Below are positions 5,813-8,623 of a DNA stretch of 8,623 nt, one piece after another. Every line of letters begins with the position of its first letter. The first letter of the stretch is position 1. Under the pieces are notes generated by a model, which was not told where the DNA came from, did not search any database, and worked only from the letters and a program-made list of their open reading frames with translations. A program made the position numbers and the translations under genes. Origin of the DNA: an uncultured Lachnospiraceae bacterium (GTDB lineage Bacteria; Bacillota; Clostridia; Lachnospirales; Lachnospiraceae); the NCBI GenBank assembly GCA_902797015.1, contig CADBRG010000242.1, positions 1 to 8,623 of the forward strand, in the 5' to 3' direction.

Positions 5813-6466
5813 TTAATATTCCATCGTTTCGATCACAAGAAGGATACCGCTTGTGAAAGAAATCTTTCCTTCCTTACAGGTCAGATAATTGCTGATGCCT
5901 CTGCTTCCCGCAACGGAAAGTGTCAGGTCTTTGGTTTCATAGGCGAAGCCTTCCAGTGTCAGGCCCGTCACATCTGCCCCGTAAGCCAGAAGCGACACGA
6001 GGTCTTTTGCGTCCGGATCCTTCCGTAGTGTGATCGGATGATCCGTCATATGGATTCTGGTTGTTTCATCGATCAGATAGCAAAGACGATTCTGTTCGAG
6101 TGCCACTTGCAACAGCTGAATATTTGCCAGCATGTGATCCACTCTTCCGCCAAGTGCACCGAGGATGTGGATCTCCTTTTCCGGGATCGATAATGCTGCG
6201 ATCAGGGCAAGCTCTGTATCCGTTTCATCCTTCTTTGCAGGATATCGGCGGATACGATCCGGATATTTTGATTCATAATATTGAAACACATGCTGATCAG
6301 AGGAATCAAAATCGCCTAAAATGAGATCCGGTTCAAGCTGACAGGAATGACATAAGTTAAGTCCTTTGTCAGCAGCAATGATATGATCCCAGCTGTGCGC
6401 GGAAATGTATTCCCGTGCGAAGGATTCGTTGACCGGGCCTCCTGTAATGATCAGAATATTACCCAT
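5813..6466 (-). CDS. thiN: Thiamine pyrophosphokinase (thiamine diphosphokinase)
   Basis: Transfers pyrophosphate from ATP to thiamine, making the cofactor thiamine diphosphate. It is 217 residues from the chosen start. Family motifs are AADKGL at 31-36, GDFDS at 51-55, KDETDTELAL at 79-88, GGRVDH at 106-111 (catalytic domain), then the thiamine-binding beta domain with GLTLEGFAYE at 168-177 and GSRGISN at 187-193. The ATG at 6464-6466 is preferred because GAGGG (6472-6476) sits 5 nt upstream and the protein then starts on the first beta strand. A TTG four codons earlier (6476-6478) overlaps the rpe stop but has no ribosome site. The place after rsgA and rpe matches B. subtilis thiN. The cofactor serves transketolase, which uses the product of rpe. 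Confidence 0.95.
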   Translation of the reverse strand: MGNILIITGGPVNESFAREYISAHSWDHIIAADKGLNLCHSCQLEPDLILGDFDSSDQHVFQYYESKYPDRIRRYPAKKDETDTELALIAALSIPEKEIHILGALGGRVDHMLANIQLLQVALEQNRLCYLIDETTRIHMTDHPITLRKDPDAKDLVSLLAYGADVTGLTLEGFAYETKDLTLSVAGSRGISNYLTCKEGKISFTSGILLVIETMEY

Positions 6467-6474
6467 GTGCGCCC

Positions 6475-7134
6475 TCAATTGTTACTGTTCAGGATTTCCA
6501 GGAACTGTTTTGTGTTTTCAGCGGCATCACCGCGGAAGACCGCCGAACCTGCCACGATCACATTCGCACCGGCATCCAGTACTTCCTTTACATTATTGAG
6601 TGTTACGCCGCCATCGACTTCCAGGTCGATTTCACAGCCGCTGGCCTGGATCATCTGGCGCAGGTTACGGATCTTATCCGTTACATACGGGATATATTTT
6701 TGTCCGCCAAACCCTGGATTGACACTCATGAGGAGCACCATGTCACAGAGTGGCAGAATGTTGTCCAGCTCATGAAGAGAAGTCGCGGGATTCAATGCAA
6801 CGCCGGCCTTCTTTCCGGCATCTTTGATCGCCATGACCGTACGGTCCAGATGCTTGCATGCTTCTGCATGAACGGTTATGATGTCCGCTCCGGCATCGAC
6901 AAAATCATCAATATAACGAACCGGCTCTTCGATCATAAGGTGAACATCGAACACTCTCCCGGTATGCTTTCTGAGGGAACGGATTTCAGGAAGACCAAAC
7001 GATAAGCTTGGTACAAACATTCCGTCCATAACATCAATATGAATATACTGTGCGCCGGCCTGATCAATACGTTTGACCTCATTTGCGAGTTCCGAAAAAT
7101 CAGATGCCAATAATGATGGTGCAAGATAATTCAT
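6475..7134 (-). CDS. rpe: Ribulose-phosphate 3-epimerase
   Basis: Interconverts ribulose 5-phosphate and xylulose 5-phosphate in the pentose phosphate pathway. It is a TIM barrel of 219 residues. Visible motifs are LAPSLLASDF at 4-13, HIDVMDG at 32-38 (metal ligands His32 and Asp34), VHLMI at 64-68 with ligand His65, the phosphate-binding VNPGFGGQ at 138-145, LEVDGG at 171-176 with catalytic Asp174, and AGSAVF at 195-200. The start ATG (7132-7134) has AAAGGAG (7141-7147) 6 nt upstream; a longer reading from 7194 would add 20 residues that overlap rsgA and resemble nothing in the family. It begins 16 nt after rsgA and ends 8 nt before the next start codon. Confidence 0.97.
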   Translation of the reverse strand: MNYLAPSLLASDFSELANEVKRIDQAGAQYIHIDVMDGMFVPSLSFGLPEIRSLRKHTGRVFDVHLMIEEPVRYIDDFVDAGADIITVHAEACKHLDRTVMAIKDAGKKAGVALNPATSLHELDNILPLCDMVLLMSVNPGFGGQKYIPYVTDKIRNLRQMIQASGCEIDLEVDGGVTLNNVKEVLDAGANVIVAGSAVFRGDAAENTKQFLEILNSNN

Positions 7135-7150
7135 AGACTTCTCCTTTGTA

Positions 7151-8032
7151 TTAATATTTATTCTTTTCTGATAATTCCTGATAAAGCAGTCCATAGCTAT
7201 GATACCGGGATTCGCTGATCAGATTCTGTTCTAATGCTGCTCTAACTGCACAATCCGGTTCGTTCAAATGACTGCATCCGCGAAAACGACACTGTGGTTC
7301 ATACTGTGCAAATTCGGGGAAACAGGAAGCTAGTTCCTCGAGTTCAAAATCATCAACGGTTAACGAAGTAAATCCCGGTGTATCTACCAGATAGGAATGA
7401 TCATCCAATGAGATCAGCTGCGCATGACGTGTGGTATGCCTGCCGCGTCCGATCTTTTTGCTGATCTCGCCCGTTTCCATCTGAATCTCAGGAGACAGCT
7501 GATTGATCAGGGTAGATTTTCCGACTCCGGACGGACCTGCCAGTGCGGTGGTCTTTCCGGTAAGAAACCCTTTGATCATCGAAACATCATCCGGGCTTTG
7601 TGTGGTGATAAACCGAACCGGATAAGCAGTTTTTTCATAAATATCCTGTAATTTCCGGATATCGTCATCCTTTGCCAGGTCACATTTGTTAAAGCAGATA
7701 ATACTTGGTATCGCATCCCGTTCCATACGGACGAGCATGCGGTCAAGCAGATTGATATTTGGTTTGGGCTTTGTGACAGCAAAAACCAGCAGAACCTGAT
7801 CGACATTTGCGACAGCCGGTCTGAGAAGTTCTGATTTGCGGGGAAGGATTTCTGTGATATTGCCTTCCATGTCGGATTCGCTTAAAACATCTATTATGAC
7901 ATCATCACCGACCAGCGGTTTCTGATTTTCAAGACGGAAGATTCCCTTTGCTTTGCACTCATAGATACCGGATTCTGCTACATGTACGTAGTAGAATCCG
8001 GCTACACCTTTCAGTATTTTTCCCTGTTTCAT
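7151..8032 (-). CDS. rsgA: Ribosome small subunit-dependent GTPase A
   Basis: A circularly permuted GTPase that checks late maturation of the 30S subunit. It is 293 residues. The order is an N-terminal OB fold (about 1-67), then G4 NKCD at 115-118, G1 GPSGVGKST at 166-174, the switch region GRGRHTTRH at 195-203, and G3 DTPG at 217-220, the G4-G1-G3 order that defines the family. A C-terminal zinc-binding site uses Cys248, Cys253, His255 and Cys261. The start ATG (8030-8032) has only a modest ribosome site, AGGGG (8038-8042), and lies 12 nt after the kinase stop codon. Its place between a PASTA kinase and rpe is the same as B. subtilis rsgA (yloQ), where PrkC-type kinases are reported to phosphorylate this GTPase. 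Confidence 0.97.
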   Translation of the reverse strand: MKQGKILKGVAGFYYVHVAESGIYECKAKGIFRLENQKPLVGDDVIIDVLSESDMEGNITEILPRKSELLRPAVANVDQVLLVFAVTKPKPNINLLDRMLVRMERDAIPSIICFNKCDLAKDDDIRKLQDIYEKTAYPVRFITTQSPDDVSMIKGFLTGKTTALAGPSGVGKSTLINQLSPEIQMETGEISKKIGRGRHTTRHAQLISLDDHSYLVDTPGFTSLTVDDFELEELASCFPEFAQYEPQCRFRGCSHLNEPDCAVRAALEQNLISESRYHSYGLLYQELSEKNKY

Positions 8033-8044
8033 GAATACCCCTGA

Positions 8045-8623
8045 TTATTTCTGGGTGAATTTGACAGCCTGTTCTTCGACAGTTGTCTGGACAGTTCCGG
8101 AATCGTCTTTATAGTACCAGGTGATGACCAGTGTTCCGTCACCGGAACCTTCGATTCCGTTCACAAAGAACGGATATGGGAATGTTGTTACCGTGTATTC
8201 CTTGATCGGATCATCTTTACCTGACTGATAAAGTGCGATCTCAGCTTTTTCTACGCTCATATTATCAGGTGCTTCCACTTTGCCCTGATATGAGTATTTC
8301 TGCTTCTCCGTTCCTTTGCTTACAACGATCGTGACGGTACTGCCTCTTGTAACATATTCACCGGCAGCGATGCTCTGGCTGATGATATCGCCTTCCGGCA
8401 CGGAGTCACTGTATTCCTCGCTCTCTTTATACCCCAATCCGGCTGAGGATAAGTCTGATTTGGCATCTGCCAGGGATTCGCCTTCGACATCCGGAACCTG
8501 AACACGCTCTCCACCCTGACTGATCTGAATGGTGACCGTATCGCCTTTTCCGGCTTTTGTATTTGCCTTCGGATCCTGTGCGAATACTTCTCCGGAACCG
8601 ACAGAATCACTGTAAGAATATTC
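8045..8623 (-). CDS. PASTA-domain Ser/Thr protein kinase (PknB/PrkC type), C-terminal extracellular part only
   Basis: The 192 residues seen are open to the window edge; no true start codon is present, and the kinase and membrane segments would lie beyond 8623. Residues 1-37 are the end of one PASTA domain (with SDSVGSGEVFAQDP and the closing VTIQISQG), and residues about 41-104 are a complete second one (VPDVEG, then YSDSVPEGDIISQ, GSTVTIVVSKG). PASTA domains bind peptidoglycan fragments or muropeptides outside the cell. The last 85 residues (108-192) are not PASTA; they look beta-rich with SYQGKVEAP and TLVITWYYKDDSG, perhaps an Ig-like module as at the end of PrkC. The identity as a kinase rests on PASTA content and the rsgA-rpe neighbourhood. 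A PASTA penicillin-binding protein is the alternative. Confidence 0.85.
   Translation of the reverse strand, partial: EYSYSDSVGSGEVFAQDPKANTKAGKGDTVTIQISQGGERVQVPDVEGESLADAKSDLSSAGLGYKESEEYSDSVPEGDIISQSIAAGEYVTRGSTVTIVVSKGTEKQKYSYQGKVEAPDNMSVEKAEIALYQSGKDDPIKEYTVTTFPYPFFVNGIEGSGDGTLVITWYYKDDSGTVQTTVEEQAVKFTQK

Noticed and set aside
7135..7194. 20-residue N-terminal extension of Rpe
   Set aside because: It overlaps the end of rsgA, has no ribosome site, and the normal family start MNYLAPSLLASDF has AAAGGAG at the right distance.
8045..8437. Stand-alone 130-residue gene starting with TTG at 8437
   Set aside because: The same frame stays open to the window edge and encodes continuous PASTA sequence, so this is the tail of a larger protein.
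1..8623. Mobile elements, CRISPR arrays, defence genes, tRNA or riboswitches
   Set aside because: No transposase, phage or defence domain, no regularly spaced repeats and no conserved RNA element could be recognised; gene content is housekeeping throughout.

Overview
The window is a stretch of core housekeeping chromosome from a low-to-moderate GC Firmicute. Strong AGGAGG-type ribosome sites, a pknB-rsgA-rpe-thiamine pyrophosphokinase gene order like the B. subtilis prkC-rsgA-rpe-thiN cluster, an EF-P with the Bacillus-type HVKPGKG loop, and YqeG and NrdR all point to the Clostridia. A Lachnospiraceae-like gut clostridium is my best guess, but that is inference from the general style of the proteins, not a match to a known genome. 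All reading frames are intact. I see no insertion sequence, phage gene, CRISPR array, tRNA or rRNA, and no gene-free stretch over 300 bases.

Right to left on the minus strand, 8623 to 3201 holds eight tightly packed genes that read as one transcription unit: the C-terminal part of a PASTA Ser/Thr kinase (cut by the window edge), rsgA, rpe, thiamine pyrophosphokinase, ychF, nrdR, yqeG and rpiB. Gaps are 0 to 23 nt, and several ribosome sites lie inside or across the preceding stop codon. I see no internal terminator. The efp gene follows with its own good promoter, whose -35 box overlaps the rpiB stop codon. Its transcript ends at a bidirectional terminator at 2517-2551.

On the plus strand, 1715-2512 encodes a HisJ-type PHP phosphatase with a near-consensus promoter that contains a 15-bp dyad. 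It is divergent from gap and convergent with efp, sharing the terminator with the latter. On the minus strand, 1530 to 1 holds gap and the start of pgk, separated by a hairpin that probably terminates or attenuates transcription between the two glycolytic genes.

Functionally the genes cover lower glycolysis (gap, pgk), the two enzymes that use ribulose 5-phosphate (rpe, rpiB), the last step of thiamine cofactor synthesis, ribosome assembly and translation (rsgA, efp, ychF), control of deoxynucleotide synthesis (nrdR) and cell-wall signalling (the PASTA kinase). I found no convincing new biological system. The points most worth a second look are regulatory: a 17-bp identical block in the gap and efp promoters, the dyad in the PHP gene promoter, and the gap-pgk hairpin. 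The YqeG-family phosphatase with a hydrophobic, basic tail also merits attention.
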